A DNA stretch of 45,771 bases from Sphaerotilus sulfidivorans (GTDB taxonomy: Bacteria; Pseudomonadota; Gammaproteobacteria; Burkholderiales; Burkholderiaceae_C), in contig NZ_JACCPY010000029.1 of assembly GCF_013426975.1 (NCBI RefSeq), forward strand, positions 1-45,771. The letters are read 5' to 3'. The notes under the pieces are model-generated. The model saw only the letters and a list, made by a program, of their open reading frames with translations, ran no database searches and had not been told where the DNA came from. Positions 15,368-23,498 of this stretch are shown here, one piece after another. The position numbers were made by a program, and so were the translations under genes. Positions within the stretch are counted from its first letter, which is position 1. Each line of letters starts with the position of its first letter.

Positions 15368-16339
15368 ATGCCGGACAGCCCGCTGCCGGTGATCGATCTG
15401 GCCCCCAGCTTCGGTCACGACCCCCAGGCCCTGCACGCCATCGCCGCCCGCATCGACGCGGCCTGCCGGCGCGACGGCTTCTTCCACGTCACCGGCCACG
15501 GCGTGCCGCTGGCGCTCAGCCACCATCTCTTCATGCTGTCGCGCCGGCTGTTCGCGCTGCCCGAGGAGGTCAAGCGACGCTGGCATGTCGAGCTGTCGGG
15601 CGGGCTGTGCCGGGGCTACGACCCGGTGGGCTGGCAGGCGCTGGAATCGGGCCGCCCCGCCGACCTGAAGGAGAGCTTCTACCTCGGCGTCGACCGCGGC
15701 CCCTGGGACGCGCTGGTGCGCGCCGGCACGCCCAACCACGGCCCGAACCAGTGGCCCGACGAGGCGCTGGTGCCCGGATTCCAGGCCACCGTCGAGGCCT
15801 ACCAGGCGACGATGACCCGCCTCGGCCGCCACCTGATGGGCCTGATCGCGCTGGCGCTGAAGCTGCCGCGCGAGCATTTCGAGCCCTTCCAGCGCAATCC
15901 GATGCCGGTGCTGCGGCTGCTGCACTATCCGCCGCAGTCGGCCAGCCGGCTCGACGGCCAGATCGGCTCGGGCGCGCACACCGACTGGGGCGGCCTGACG
16001 CTGCTGGCCCAGGACGAGTCCGGCGGCCTGCAGGTCCAGCGCGAAGGCGAATGGATCGACGTGCCGCCGATGCCCGGCACGCTGGTGGTCAACCTCGGCG
16101 ACCTGATGCAGCGCTGGACCAACGACCGCTACCGCTCCTCGCTGCACCGGGTCGTCAACCGCCACAGCGGGCGCGAGCGCTTCTCGATCGCCTGGTTCCA
16201 CGACATCGACTACCACGCCCAGGTGGCCGCCCTGCCCGGCTGCCATGACGCCGGCGATCCGCCGCGCTATGCGCCGATCACCGCCGGCGAGCACATCATC
16301 GAGATGTACCGTCGCACCACGCTGCCCGAGGCGGCCTGA
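15368..16339 (+). CDS. 2-oxoglutarate/Fe(II)-dependent oxygenase, isopenicillin N synthase-like
   Basis: A 323-residue non-heme iron enzyme. The N-terminal DIOX_N region has GFFHVTGHGVP. The catalytic 2OG-FeII domain has the HxD pair in GAHTDWGGLTLL (His204, Asp206), the distal His260 in SSLHRVVNRHSG, and Arg-x-Ser in GRERFS for 2-oxoglutarate. All ligands are intact. Relatives in bacteria hydroxylate or oxidise small heterocycles, including thymine and xanthine-like substrates in other organisms. The start at 15368 (MPDSPLPV) has a CAGGAG ribosome site just upstream. It is fifth in the ABC transporter gene set. The reaction is inferred only as an oxidation. Confidence 0.9.
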   Translation: MPDSPLPVIDLAPSFGHDPQALHAIAARIDAACRRDGFFHVTGHGVPLALSHHLFMLSRRLFALPEEVKRRWHVELSGGLCRGYDPVGWQALESGRPADLKESFYLGVDRGPWDALVRAGTPNHGPNQWPDEALVPGFQATVEAYQATMTRLGRHLMGLIALALKLPREHFEPFQRNPMPVLRLLHYPPQSASRLDGQIGSGAHTDWGGLTLLAQDESGGLQVQREGEWIDVPPMPGTLVVNLGDLMQRWTNDRYRSSLHRVVNRHSGRERFSIAWFHDIDYHAQVAALPGCHDAGDPPRYAPITAGEHIIEMYRRTTLPEAA

Positions 16340-16428
16340 CCCGGTCCGATGCAGGACCACTGCGCCAGGCCGGCCCGCTACACTCCCGCCCTTTCGCCTC
16401 TGCCACCCGCCCTTTCCTCGACACGCCC

Positions 16429-17259
16429 ATGAGCTGGCCCGGCCGCCTGAACCTGCACTACACCCGCGATGGCGAGCGCACGATCGCGCTGGACCGCCAC
16501 CATGGTCCGCTGCGCGTGCTGCAGCGCCTGTACCCGGAAGGGCCGGGCATCTGCCACCATGTGCTGGTGCATCCGCCCGGCGGCATCGTCGGCGGCGACA
16601 CGCTCGAGATCGAGGCGCAGCTCGAGGAAGGCACGCATGCGCTGATCACCACGCCCGGCGCGACCCGCTACTACCGCAGCGCCGGTGCGCCCGGCATGCA
16701 GCAGGTGAAGGCCCGGCTGGCCGACCATGCCCGGCTGGAATGGCTGCCGCTGGAGACGATCGCCTACCGCGACTGCCATGCGATCAACCGGATGCGCTTC
16801 GACCTGGCGCCGAAGGCCGAGATGATCGGCTGGGATCTGCTGGCGCTCGGTCTGCCTGCCGCAGGGGAAGCGTGGAGCCGGGGCCGCTACCAGCAGCACC
16901 TGGAACTGCCCGGCGTCTGGCTGGAGCAGGCTCGCATCGACGCCAGCGACACGCTGCTGCTCGACGGTCCGCTCGGCTGGGCGGGCCGACGGGTGCTGGG
17001 CACGATGTGGTTCGGCAGCGGCGAGACGATCGGCCGGGAGCGCACCGCGCGACTGCTGGAACTCGCTCGCGATCGGCTGTCAGCCTCGCCGCTGGCGGAC
17101 AGCGCCGGAGTCAGCGCGGTCCATGACCGGGTGATCGTGCTGCGTGCACTGGCCGAACGGGTCGAGCCGCTGATGCAGCTGCTGGTGGCCGTACGCGCTG
17201 GATGGCGCCAGGACGGCTGGTCGCTGGCCGAATCTGCGCCCCGGATCTGGCGGACATGA
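16429..17259 (+). CDS. ureD: Urease accessory protein UreD (orphan)
   Basis: A 276-residue UreD/UreH homologue. UreD forms the scaffold that, with UreF and UreG, inserts nickel into urease. It shows the family hallmarks GPLRVLQRLYPEGP, HHVLVHPPGGIVGGD, ITTPGATRYYRS and the terminal APRIWRT. The length is normal and no key segment is missing. In Burkholderiales ureD normally leads ureABCEFG, but here the next genes are unrelated, so it is separated from the structural genes. It follows the oxygenase by 89 bases on the same strand. Either urease genes lie elsewhere or a rearrangement has cut the cluster. Confidence 0.93.
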   Translation: MSWPGRLNLHYTRDGERTIALDRHHGPLRVLQRLYPEGPGICHHVLVHPPGGIVGGDTLEIEAQLEEGTHALITTPGATRYYRSAGAPGMQQVKARLADHARLEWLPLETIAYRDCHAINRMRFDLAPKAEMIGWDLLALGLPAAGEAWSRGRYQQHLELPGVWLEQARIDASDTLLLDGPLGWAGRRVLGTMWFGSGETIGRERTARLLELARDRLSASPLADSAGVSAVHDRVIVLRALAERVEPLMQLLVAVRAGWRQDGWSLAESAPRIWRT

Positions 17260-17280
17260 CATGAACAGCTGCACACCTTT

Positions 17281-17302
17281 TGATCAGGGTTTCCACTGAT
17301 CA
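17281..17302. promoter_or_regulatory. Inverted repeat between ureD and small exported protein
   Basis: TGATCAG-8 bases-CTGATCA is a perfect inverted repeat with 7-base arms, 21 bases after the ureD stop and 105 bases before the next start. The spacing of about 15 bases centre to centre would suit a dimeric regulator on one DNA face. No T-run follows, so it is not an intrinsic terminator. Function unknown. Confidence 0.35.
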
Positions 17303-17407
17303 GATCCTGAATCCCTGAATAGAATGGTGCCGTACCGCCCCAGGCGTGACATCCGATCGATGCCGGGACGTCACCTCGATTCGGCCGCAACGCCAGGGAA
17401 GCCCGAC

Positions 17408-17710
17408 ATGTTCTCTCTCACTTTCTGCGCATCGCCACGCCTGTCGCATCGGTCGCTGAGACGGACCGCGGCGGGATCGGCGCTGAGCCTGCTGGCTTGC
17501 ACCGCTGCCTGGGCGGTGCCGTCCCATCAGGCTGCACATCAGGTCGCACATCCGACGCTGCCCGCACAGCCGACGGTCGCCGCTTCGGCCAGCACCGGTG
17601 CGCTGTCGGACGGCGAGTCCCATCCGGCGGCGCTGGCAGCCGCGGGCCTGCTCTCGATCGCGCTGCTGCAGCACCGGCTGATGCGCCGCCAGCGCCATCC
17701 CCACGACTGA
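17408..17710 (+). CDS. Small exported protein of unknown function
   Basis: A 100-residue protein I do not recognise. It has a signal peptide (about residues 1-38: basic [10 protein letters not shown], hydrophobic [12 protein letters not shown], likely cleavage at AWA-VP). A short Ala/His/Ser-rich stretch follows, then a hydrophobic segment [14 protein letters not shown] and a basic tail HRLMRRQRH. The C-terminal helix plus arginines resembles a membrane-anchoring sorting tail, but the PEP or GlyGly signature is missing. An upstream in-frame ATG at 17324 would place the signal peptide internally and is rejected. Confidence 0.5.
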   Translation: MFSLTFCASPRLSHRSLRRTAAGSALSLLACTAAWAVPSHQAAHQVAHPTLPAQPTVAASASTGALSDGESHPAALAAAGLLSIALLQHRLMRRQRHPHD

Positions 17711-17829
17711 CAGCACCGGCTTGCGGCAGCAGCACGCAAGCGCAAGCCACCGCCCCAGGCGGAGGACTGGCCCCGGAGTCGGGCGGTTTTCGGCCGACCT
17801 CCAGACAGGCTGCCGATAGACTGAAGAGC

Positions 17830-19434
17830 ATGGACAAGGCCACCTCGCTGCCGGCGATGAGCTCGCCGCCTCCCGTCCGGTCTCAGCCGCGCACCGGGCT
17901 GCTGCTGACCGGCGGTGGTGCGCGTGCGGCCTATCAGGTGGGCGTGCTGCGAGCCATCGCCGACATCGCCCGCGAGGTCGGCGCGCCGACGCACAGCCCC
18001 TACCAGATCATCGCCGGCACCTCGGCCGGCGCGATCAACGCCACCGCCCTGGCCTGCCAGGCCGACCGCCATGACGCGGCGGTGCGCGAGATCGCCGATG
18101 TCTGGGCGCAGTTCCGCTCCGAGCAGGTCTACCGCACCGACTCGCTGGGCGTGCTGCGCACCGGCGCGCCGTGGCTGACGATGATGTCCTTCGGCTGGCT
18201 GCTGCACCGCTGGCGGCGACTGCGCCCGCGCTCGCTGCTGAACAACGGCCCGCTGGAATCGCTGCTGCTGCGCATGGTGCGCTTCGACCGACTGCAGCGG
18301 CTGATGAACGACGGCCATCTGGATGCGCTGGCGGTGACGGCCTCCAGCTACACCAGCGGCGAGCATGTCACCTTCTACGAGAGCCGCGAGAACATCGCGC
18401 CCTGGAACCGCTCGCAGCGCATCGCGGTGCCGGCACGGCTCGGGGTACGCCACCTGCTGGCCTCGGCAGCGATTCCCTTCGTCTTTCCGGCGGTCGAGCT
18501 GCCTTGCGGCGAGCGCACCGGCTGGTTCGGCGACGGCTCGATGCGCCAGGCTGCACCGATCTCGCCCGCGGTGCATCTGGGCGCGGAGCGCATCCTGATC
18601 ATCGGCGCCGGCCGCATGCACGAGCCGCCGGGCGCCCATCTGGAAATCAGCGGCTACCCGACGATCGCGCAGATCGCCGGCCATGCGATGTCGAACATCT
18701 TTCTCGACGCGCTGGCGGTCGATGTCGAGCGGCTGCAGCGCATCAACTCGACGCTGGCGCTGCTGCCGCCGCAGGCACGGGCAAAGACCACGCTGAGACC
18801 GATCGATGCGCTGGTGATCGCGCCCAGCCAGCGTCTGGACGAGATCGCAGGACGCCATCTCGACAGCCTGCCGCTGACCGTGCGCAGCCTGCTGCGCGGC
18901 GTCGGTGTCAGTGGCCGGGGCACCTCGGCACGCGGCGCAGCGCTGGCCAGCTACCTGTTGTTCGAGTCGGGCTACACCCGAGAGCTGATCGCACTGGGCG
19001 AGGCCGACGCGATGGCGCGGCGCGCCGATGTCCTGAGCTTCTTCGGCTGGCAGCCGGACGCCGGACAGCGCCCCCCGCCCCCCCCGTGCCCGGCTCGCCG
19101 ATGGCCATGCGGCGCGCCCCGCGCTGCCGGCCTGCGTCGACAGCGGCACACCGGCGCAGCCGCTCACGGTCAGGGCTTCTTCACCGGCGTGAGCGCCGTC
19201 GTCGCGGGGCCCGCCGCAGCGACAGGCGTGGTGGCTGGCGCGGCGGGCAGGGCGAAGGCGCTCCCGTTGACCGTCAGCCCGCCGCTGGAGAAGCGGGTCG
19301 CGGAGGCCTGCTTGATGCCCTTGACGCGCTCCATCACATCGGCCCAGTCCCGGAACGGACCCTTCTTGCGCTCCTCGAGAATGCGGCCGGACATCGCAGG
19401 GCCGATGCCCTTGATCGACTCCAGCTCGGCCTGA
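17830..19434 (+). CDS. Patatin-like phospholipase, 3' end possibly frameshifted
   Basis: A patatin-family serine lipase acting on acyl lipids through a Ser-Asp dyad. The oxyanion loop [13 protein letters not shown] (about residue 25), nucleophile elbow [10 protein letters not shown] (about residue 65) and catalytic Asp in [14 protein letters not shown] are all present. The DUF3336-free, roughly 410-residue form is usual. After [11 protein letters not shown] the frame enters a C6-G-C8 run (19071-19085). It then continues to 19434 as Arg/Ala-rich sequence that lies wholly antisense to the ComEA-like gene, which is unlikely to be genuine protein. Removing one C would end the protein at 19190. 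A sequencing or real indel in the homopolymer is likely. Start at 17830 (MDKATS); 17857 is an alternative. Confidence 0.88.
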   Translation: MDKATSLPAMSSPPPVRSQPRTGLLLTGGGARAAYQVGVLRAIADIAREVGAPTHSPYQIIAGTSAGAINATALACQADRHDAAVREIADVWAQFRSEQVYRTDSLGVLRTGAPWLTMMSFGWLLHRWRRLRPRSLLNNGPLESLLLRMVRFDRLQRLMNDGHLDALAVTASSYTSGEHVTFYESRENIAPWNRSQRIAVPARLGVRHLLASAAIPFVFPAVELPCGERTGWFGDGSMRQAAPISPAVHLGAERILIIGAGRMHEPPGAHLEISGYPTIAQIAGHAMSNIFLDALAVDVERLQRINSTLALLPPQARAKTTLRPIDALVIAPSQRLDEIAGRHLDSLPLTVRSLLRGVGVSGRGTSARGAALASYLLFESGYTRELIALGEADAMARRADVLSFFGWQPDAGQRPPPPPCPARRWPCGAPRAAGLRRQRHTGAAAHGQGFFTGVSAVVAGPAAATGVVAGAAGRAKALPLTVSPPLEKRVAEACLMPLTRSITSAQSRNGPFLRSSRMRPDIAGPMPLIDSSSA

Positions 19435-19520
19435 GAAGCCTTGTTGATGTCGGTGGCCAGACAGGTCACCGAGGCCAGGGCCAGCGCCAGGCCAGCCAGC
19501 AGATTGCGGATCGTCATCAT
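19170..19520 (-). CDS. ComEA-like helix-hairpin-helix DNA-binding protein
   Basis: A 116-residue exported protein. A signal peptide ([20 protein letters not shown]) is followed by the helix-hairpin-helix core [18 protein letters not shown] and [25 protein letters not shown], which grips the DNA backbone without sequence preference. The Pro/Ala-rich tail is disordered. It resembles the periplasmic ComEA of Gram-negative bacteria, which pulls incoming DNA across the outer membrane during transformation. No comEC is nearby. Two tandem ATGs begin the gene; GGGAG lies 8 bases upstream. Confidence 0.85.
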   Translation of the reverse strand: MMTIRNLLAGLALALASVTCLATDINKASQAELESIKGIGPAMSGRILEERKKGPFRDWADVMERVKGIKQASATRFSSGGLTVNGSAFALPAAPATTPVAAAGPATTALTPVKKP

Positions 19521-19655
19521 CGTGATGCTCCCGGACCCCGTGCGGGGGTGGTTCGCGGACAGGGATGATCCGCTCGCAGCGGGGCGGATCGGTGGCGCCG
19601 GCGGCACGGATGCCGGCGTGGGTCCACGATAGGAGCGCGGTCAGCCGCGGCGCAT

Positions 19656-19696
19656 CCCCATCAGGAGGGCCCTCTTCCGGGGGCCCTCCGATGGGG
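19656..19696 (-). terminator. Strong hairpin after lapB
   Basis: CCCCATC-A-GGAGGGCCC, loop TCTTCCGG, GGGCCCTCC-GATGGGG forms a 16-base-pair stem with one bulged A. It lies 33 bases after the lapB stop and between lapB and the ComEA gene. There is no clear T-run, so it may end the supraoperon transcript with help or protect its 3' end. Confidence 0.6.
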
Positions 19697-19728
19697 GACA
19701 CGGCCTGTCCGCTTCAGCGGGATGGAGG

Positions 19729-20880
19729 TCAGTGATCCTCGAGACGGCGCGGCGGGAAGGTCTCCCAGCCCTGGCAGCCGGGACACTGCCAGAAATACTG
19801 CTGCGCCTCGAAGCCGCAGGCCGCGCAGCGGTAGCGCTGCAGCGGTCGCAGCGCCTGCGCGACGCTGCCCTGCACCGCCTGATGCTCCTCGACCGACAGC
19901 GCAGCGCCTTCGGGCTCGCGCAGCAGCCTCAGCACCGGACCGAGGCCGGGCTGGACCTTCATGTGATCGAGCAGCCGCCGGCGACGCGAGGCCGGATCGG
20001 CATCGAGTGCAAGCAGCGCGGCCAGCAGGTCGGAGGTCGGCACCTGGCGATGCAGCTCGGACAGCGCGACACGGGCCTCGTCCGCGCGACCGCAGGCCTG
20101 CGCACTGGCCGCGAAGTCCGCCGCGATGACCGACAGGGCACCCGGCGACAGCGCCACCAGCGGCAGCCAGGCCTGCAGCGCCTGCTCATGCGCACCGGCA
20201 CGCGCCGCACGCTGGCCGGCCAGCACCAGGGGCCGGGCCGCCTGCGGCGCGGCCTGGCGTGCCTTGTCGAGCGCAGCACGCGCATCGTCACCCTGGCCTC
20301 GGGCATCGGCCTCGAGCGCCAGCTCGCACCAGTAATGGGCGAGGCGAGGCGCAAACGATCCGGCCGCCACCGCCTCGAGCTGGCGTGCCACCTCGATCGC
20401 GGCCTTCCAGTCGCGCGAGCGCTCATGCAGCGTCAGCAGCGCCATGCGGGCATCGGTCGCGAAGGCGGAGCCCTCCAGAGCCCGGTAGGCCGCCTCGGCC
20501 CGGTCGAACAGGCCGGCCTTCAGGAAATCCTGCGCCAGCGCGTACTGGGCGCGGTCGCGCTCGGAGGTGGGCAGGTCGGCACGTGCCAGCAGATGCTGGT
20601 GCACCCGCACCGCCCGCTCGTACTCGCCTCGGCGCCGGAACAGGTTGCCGAGCGCGAAGTGCAGGTCCGAGCTGCCCGGGTCATGCTGGACTGCCTCGAT
20701 GAAGGCATCGATGGCCTTGTCCTGCTGCTCGTTGAGCAGCAGGTTCAGGCCCTTGAAATAGGCGCGCGGAGACGACTCGATGTCGCGTTTCCACTGGCGC
20801 ATGTCCAGGCGCGAGGCCAGCCAGCCCAGCCCGAAGGCCAGCGGCAGGGCCAGCAGCAGCCACTGCAGGTCAAAGTCCAT
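19729..20880 (-). CDS. lapB: Lipopolysaccharide assembly protein LapB (YciM)
   Basis: A 383-residue inner-membrane protein. The N-terminal helix [19 protein letters not shown] anchors it, followed by about eight TPR units (for example SSDLHFALGNLFRRRGEYERA) and a C-terminal rubredoxin-like zinc ribbon, YRCAACGF with a second CPGC pair near residue 365. In enterobacteria LapB recruits FtsH to degrade LpxC and so sets the rate of lipid A synthesis. Length matches the family (about 389). It overlaps the 3' end of lapA by 11 bases, an arrangement conserved across proteobacteria. Confidence 0.95.
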   Translation of the reverse strand: MDFDLQWLLLALPLAFGLGWLASRLDMRQWKRDIESSPRAYFKGLNLLLNEQQDKAIDAFIEAVQHDPGSSDLHFALGNLFRRRGEYERAVRVHQHLLARADLPTSERDRAQYALAQDFLKAGLFDRAEAAYRALEGSAFATDARMALLTLHERSRDWKAAIEVARQLEAVAAGSFAPRLAHYWCELALEADARGQGDDARAALDKARQAAPQAARPLVLAGQRAARAGAHEQALQAWLPLVALSPGALSVIAADFAASAQACGRADEARVALSELHRQVPTSDLLAALLALDADPASRRRRLLDHMKVQPGLGPVLRLLREPEGAALSVEEHQAVQGSVAQALRPLQRYRCAACGFEAQQYFWQCPGCQGWETFPPRRLEDH

Positions 20881-21205
20881 CGCGGGGGGGAGCGCCCAGG
20901 GGTACGTCAGGCAGGACAGGAGTGACGCCGGACAGCGCCGGCACGGCCGCGGTGGTGGTGGTCACCGGGGTCTGCGGCTCGGTCGAGGCCCGGGCGCGAC
21001 GGCGCTGGCGCCACCAGTTCGGCATCATCGCCAGGACCCCAAAAAGCGCACCGGCGGCAAAGACCACGAGCACCATCAGCACCATCGGTGCACGGAACTC
21101 GAAGCCGAAGAACCAGCGGATCCGGGCCTCGTGCTGATTGTTCAGCGCGAAGGCGAACAGCACGAAGAAGATGGCGGCTCGAAATAGCCAGGAGAAGAAT
21201 CGCAT
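20870..21205 (-). CDS. lapA: LapA-domain inner membrane protein
   Basis: A 111-residue protein with two transmembrane helices (FFSWLFRAAIFFVLFAFALNN and MVLMVLVVFAAGALFGVLAM) and a basic Ser/Thr/Pro-rich cytoplasmic tail, the LapA (YciS, DUF1049) layout. It partners LapB in regulating LPS synthesis. It sits between ihfB and lapB, overlapping lapB by 11 bases. The tail from about residue 70 is longer than in E. coli LapA. Confidence 0.92.
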   Translation of the reverse strand: MRFFSWLFRAAIFFVLFAFALNNQHEARIRWFFGFEFRAPMVLMVLVVFAAGALFGVLAMMPNWWRQRRRARASTEPQTPVTTTTAAVPALSGVTPVLPDVPLGAPPRDGL

Positions 21206-21274
21206 CGCACCGGGATTCTAGTGCGTGTCGTGCGGGATGCGCCGCGCGGGGTGCGCGGCCGTCCGGGCGGACGG

Positions 21275-21604
21275 TCAGGCCTTCTCGCCGGAGGCGGAGG
21301 CAGGCGTGGGAGTGGAAGCAGCGGCGGTGCGGTCGACGGCTTCGCGCAGGGCCTTGCCCGGCTTGAAGTGCGGCACCAGCTTCTCGGGAATGACGACCGG
21401 CTCACCGGAACGGGGATTGCGCCCCATGCGCGGCGGCCGGCGATTGACGGCAAAGCTGCCGAAGCCACGGATCTCGATGCGGTGGCCCCGCCCCAGGGCC
21501 TCGGTCATCGTGTCGAGCATCGTCTTGACGGCGAACTCGGCATCACGATGGGTCAGCTGGCCAAAGCGTGCGGCCAGCAGATTGACGAGGTCGGAGCGGG
21601 TCAT
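21275..21604 (-). CDS. ihfB: Integration host factor subunit beta
   Basis: A 109-residue DNA-bending protein. It begins [17 protein letters not shown] and carries [22 protein letters not shown] (landmark only), the DNA-binding arm with the intercalating Pro in the RNP region. IHF-beta pairs with IHF-alpha and bends DNA sharply for recombination, replication and sigma54 promoters. The C-terminal 15 residues ([14 protein letters not shown]) extend beyond the E. coli length of 94. It lies 34 bases after rpsA, the conserved rpsA-ihfB pair. A small GC hairpin (CCGTCC-GGGC-GGACGG, 21259-21274) touches the stop codon. Confidence 0.96.
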   Translation of the reverse strand: MTRSDLVNLLAARFGQLTHRDAEFAVKTMLDTMTEALGRGHRIEIRGFGSFAVNRRPPRMGRNPRSGEPVVIPEKLVPHFKPGKALREAVDRTAAASTPTPASASGEKA

Positions 21605-21638
21605 GCAGACAGCGGTTCCGTGGCGTCCGGCATCAGGA

Positions 21639-23348
21639 TCAGTTGCCCTGATCCAGCTTGGCCTTCAGCAGGGCGCCCAGGCTGGTGGTGCCAGCGTTCT
21701 CGCGGCTGCTGTCGGCCGACAGACGCTGCATGGCTTCCTGGTTCTCGGCGTTGTCCTTGGCCTTGATCGACAGCTGGATCGAGCGCGTCTTGCGATCGAT
21801 GTTGATGATCAGGGCGGTGACTTCGTCGCCTTCCTTCAGCACGTTGCGGGCATCTTCCACGCGCTCGCGGGCGATTTCCGAAGCACGCAGGTAGCCGGTG
21901 ACATCGTCGTTCAGCTGGATCTCGGCGCCACGCGGGTCGACCGACTTGACCTTGCCGGTCACCGTCATGCCGCGGTCGTTGACCGAGGTGTAGTTGGTGA
22001 ACGGATCGGCGTCGAGCTGCTTGATGCCCAGCGAGATGCGCTCGCGCTCGACATCGATGCCCAGGACCACGGCCTCGACGTCCTGACCCTTCTTGTAGTT
22101 GCGGACCGCGGCTTCGCCCGGCTCGTTCCACGACAGGTCGGACAGGTGCACCAGGCCGTCGATGCCAGCGGCCAGGCCGACAAACACGCCGAAGTCGGTG
22201 ATCGACTTGACCGGGCCCTTGACCTTGTCGCCGCGCTTGAAGTTCTGCGCGAACTCGTCCCACGGGTTGGCACGGCACTGCTTCATGCCCAGCGAGATGC
22301 GACGCTTGTCTTCGTCGATCTCCAGGACCATGACTTCGACTTCGTCGCCCAGCGAGACGACCTTGGACGGAGCGACGTTCTTGTTCGTCCAGTCCATTTC
22401 CGAGACGTGGACCAGGCCTTCGATGCCCGGCTCGATCTCGACGAACGCGCCGTAGTCGGCGATGTTCGTGACCTTGCCGAACAGGCGGGTGCCCGACGGG
22501 TAGCGGCGCGAGACGCCGAACCACGGATCGTCGCCCATCTGCTTCAGGCCCAGCGAGACGCGGTTCTTCTCGGCGTCGAACTTCAGGACCTTGGCGGTCA
22601 GTTCCTGACCCACCGTCACCACTTCGCTCGGGTGACGGACACGGCGCCAGGCCATGTCGGTGATGTGCAGCAGGCCGTCGATGCCGCCGAGGTCGACGAA
22701 CGCACCGTATTCGGTGATGTTCTTGACCACGCCGTTGACGATGGCGCCTTCACGCAGGGTTTCGAGCAGCTTGGCGCGCTCTTCGCCCATCGAGGCCTCG
22801 ACCACCGCGCGACGCGACAGCACAACGTTGTTGCGCTTGCGGTCGAGCTTGATGACCTTGAACTCCATGGTCTTGCCCTCGAACGGGCTCATGTCCTTGA
22901 CCGGACGGGTGTCCAGCAGGGAACCCGGCAGGAAGGCGCGGATGCCGTTGACCAGAACGGTCAGGCCGCCCTTGACCTTGCCGTTGACGGTGCCGGTGAC
23001 GAAGTCGCCCGACTCCAGGGCATTTTCCAGCGACAGCCACGAGGCCAGACGCTTGGCCTTGTCGCGCGACAGGATGGTGTCGCCGTAGCCGTTCTCGATG
23101 GCGTCGATCGCGACCGACACGAAGTCGCCGACCTGGACTTCCACTTCGCCCTGGTCGTTCTTGAACTCTTCCAGCGGAACGTAGGCTTCGGACTTGAGGC
23201 CGGCGTTGACGACGACGAAGCTGTGCTCGACGCGGACGACTTCAGCGGAGATCACTTCGCCGGCGCGCATGTTGGCGCGCTGGAGCGACTCCTCGAACAT
23301 CGCGGCAAAGGATTCCATGCCGAGATCGGCCATAGATGCTTGGGACAT
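21639..23348 (-). CDS. rpsA: 30S ribosomal protein S1
   Basis: A 569-residue protein with six S1/OB-fold repeats, each recognisable by the GAFV-(D/E) and GLLH/GLVH strands (for example [56 protein letters not shown]). S1 binds mRNA on the small subunit and is needed for translation of messages with weak ribosome sites. The start is set at ATG 23348 ([15 protein letters not shown]). The longer upstream frame encodes Arg/Pro-rich shadow. Only a poor Shine-Dalgarno is seen before it, as is common for autogenously controlled rpsA. The codon use is more restricted than in its neighbours, which fits high expression. Confidence 0.97.
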   Translation of the reverse strand: MSQASMADLGMESFAAMFEESLQRANMRAGEVISAEVVRVEHSFVVVNAGLKSEAYVPLEEFKNDQGEVEVQVGDFVSVAIDAIENGYGDTILSRDKAKRLASWLSLENALESGDFVTGTVNGKVKGGLTVLVNGIRAFLPGSLLDTRPVKDMSPFEGKTMEFKVIKLDRKRNNVVLSRRAVVEASMGEERAKLLETLREGAIVNGVVKNITEYGAFVDLGGIDGLLHITDMAWRRVRHPSEVVTVGQELTAKVLKFDAEKNRVSLGLKQMGDDPWFGVSRRYPSGTRLFGKVTNIADYGAFVEIEPGIEGLVHVSEMDWTNKNVAPSKVVSLGDEVEVMVLEIDEDKRRISLGMKQCRANPWDEFAQNFKRGDKVKGPVKSITDFGVFVGLAAGIDGLVHLSDLSWNEPGEAAVRNYKKGQDVEAVVLGIDVERERISLGIKQLDADPFTNYTSVNDRGMTVTGKVKSVDPRGAEIQLNDDVTGYLRASEIARERVEDARNVLKEGDEVTALIINIDRKTRSIQLSIKAKDNAENQEAMQRLSADSSRENAGTTSLGALLKAKLDQGN

Positions 23349-23498
23349 TGGGGACTTTCTGCACCGGCGACGGGCCGGCGGCGGGTGCCACTTCCGTGGC
23401 GGGGTTGAGTTGACGATCCGGGGCTCCGTCGGTGCATCGCGCACTCGGCCGGAACTCCGGGCCAGAAGGCAGGAAAGGTGGCGGTCGATCCGGCTCGC

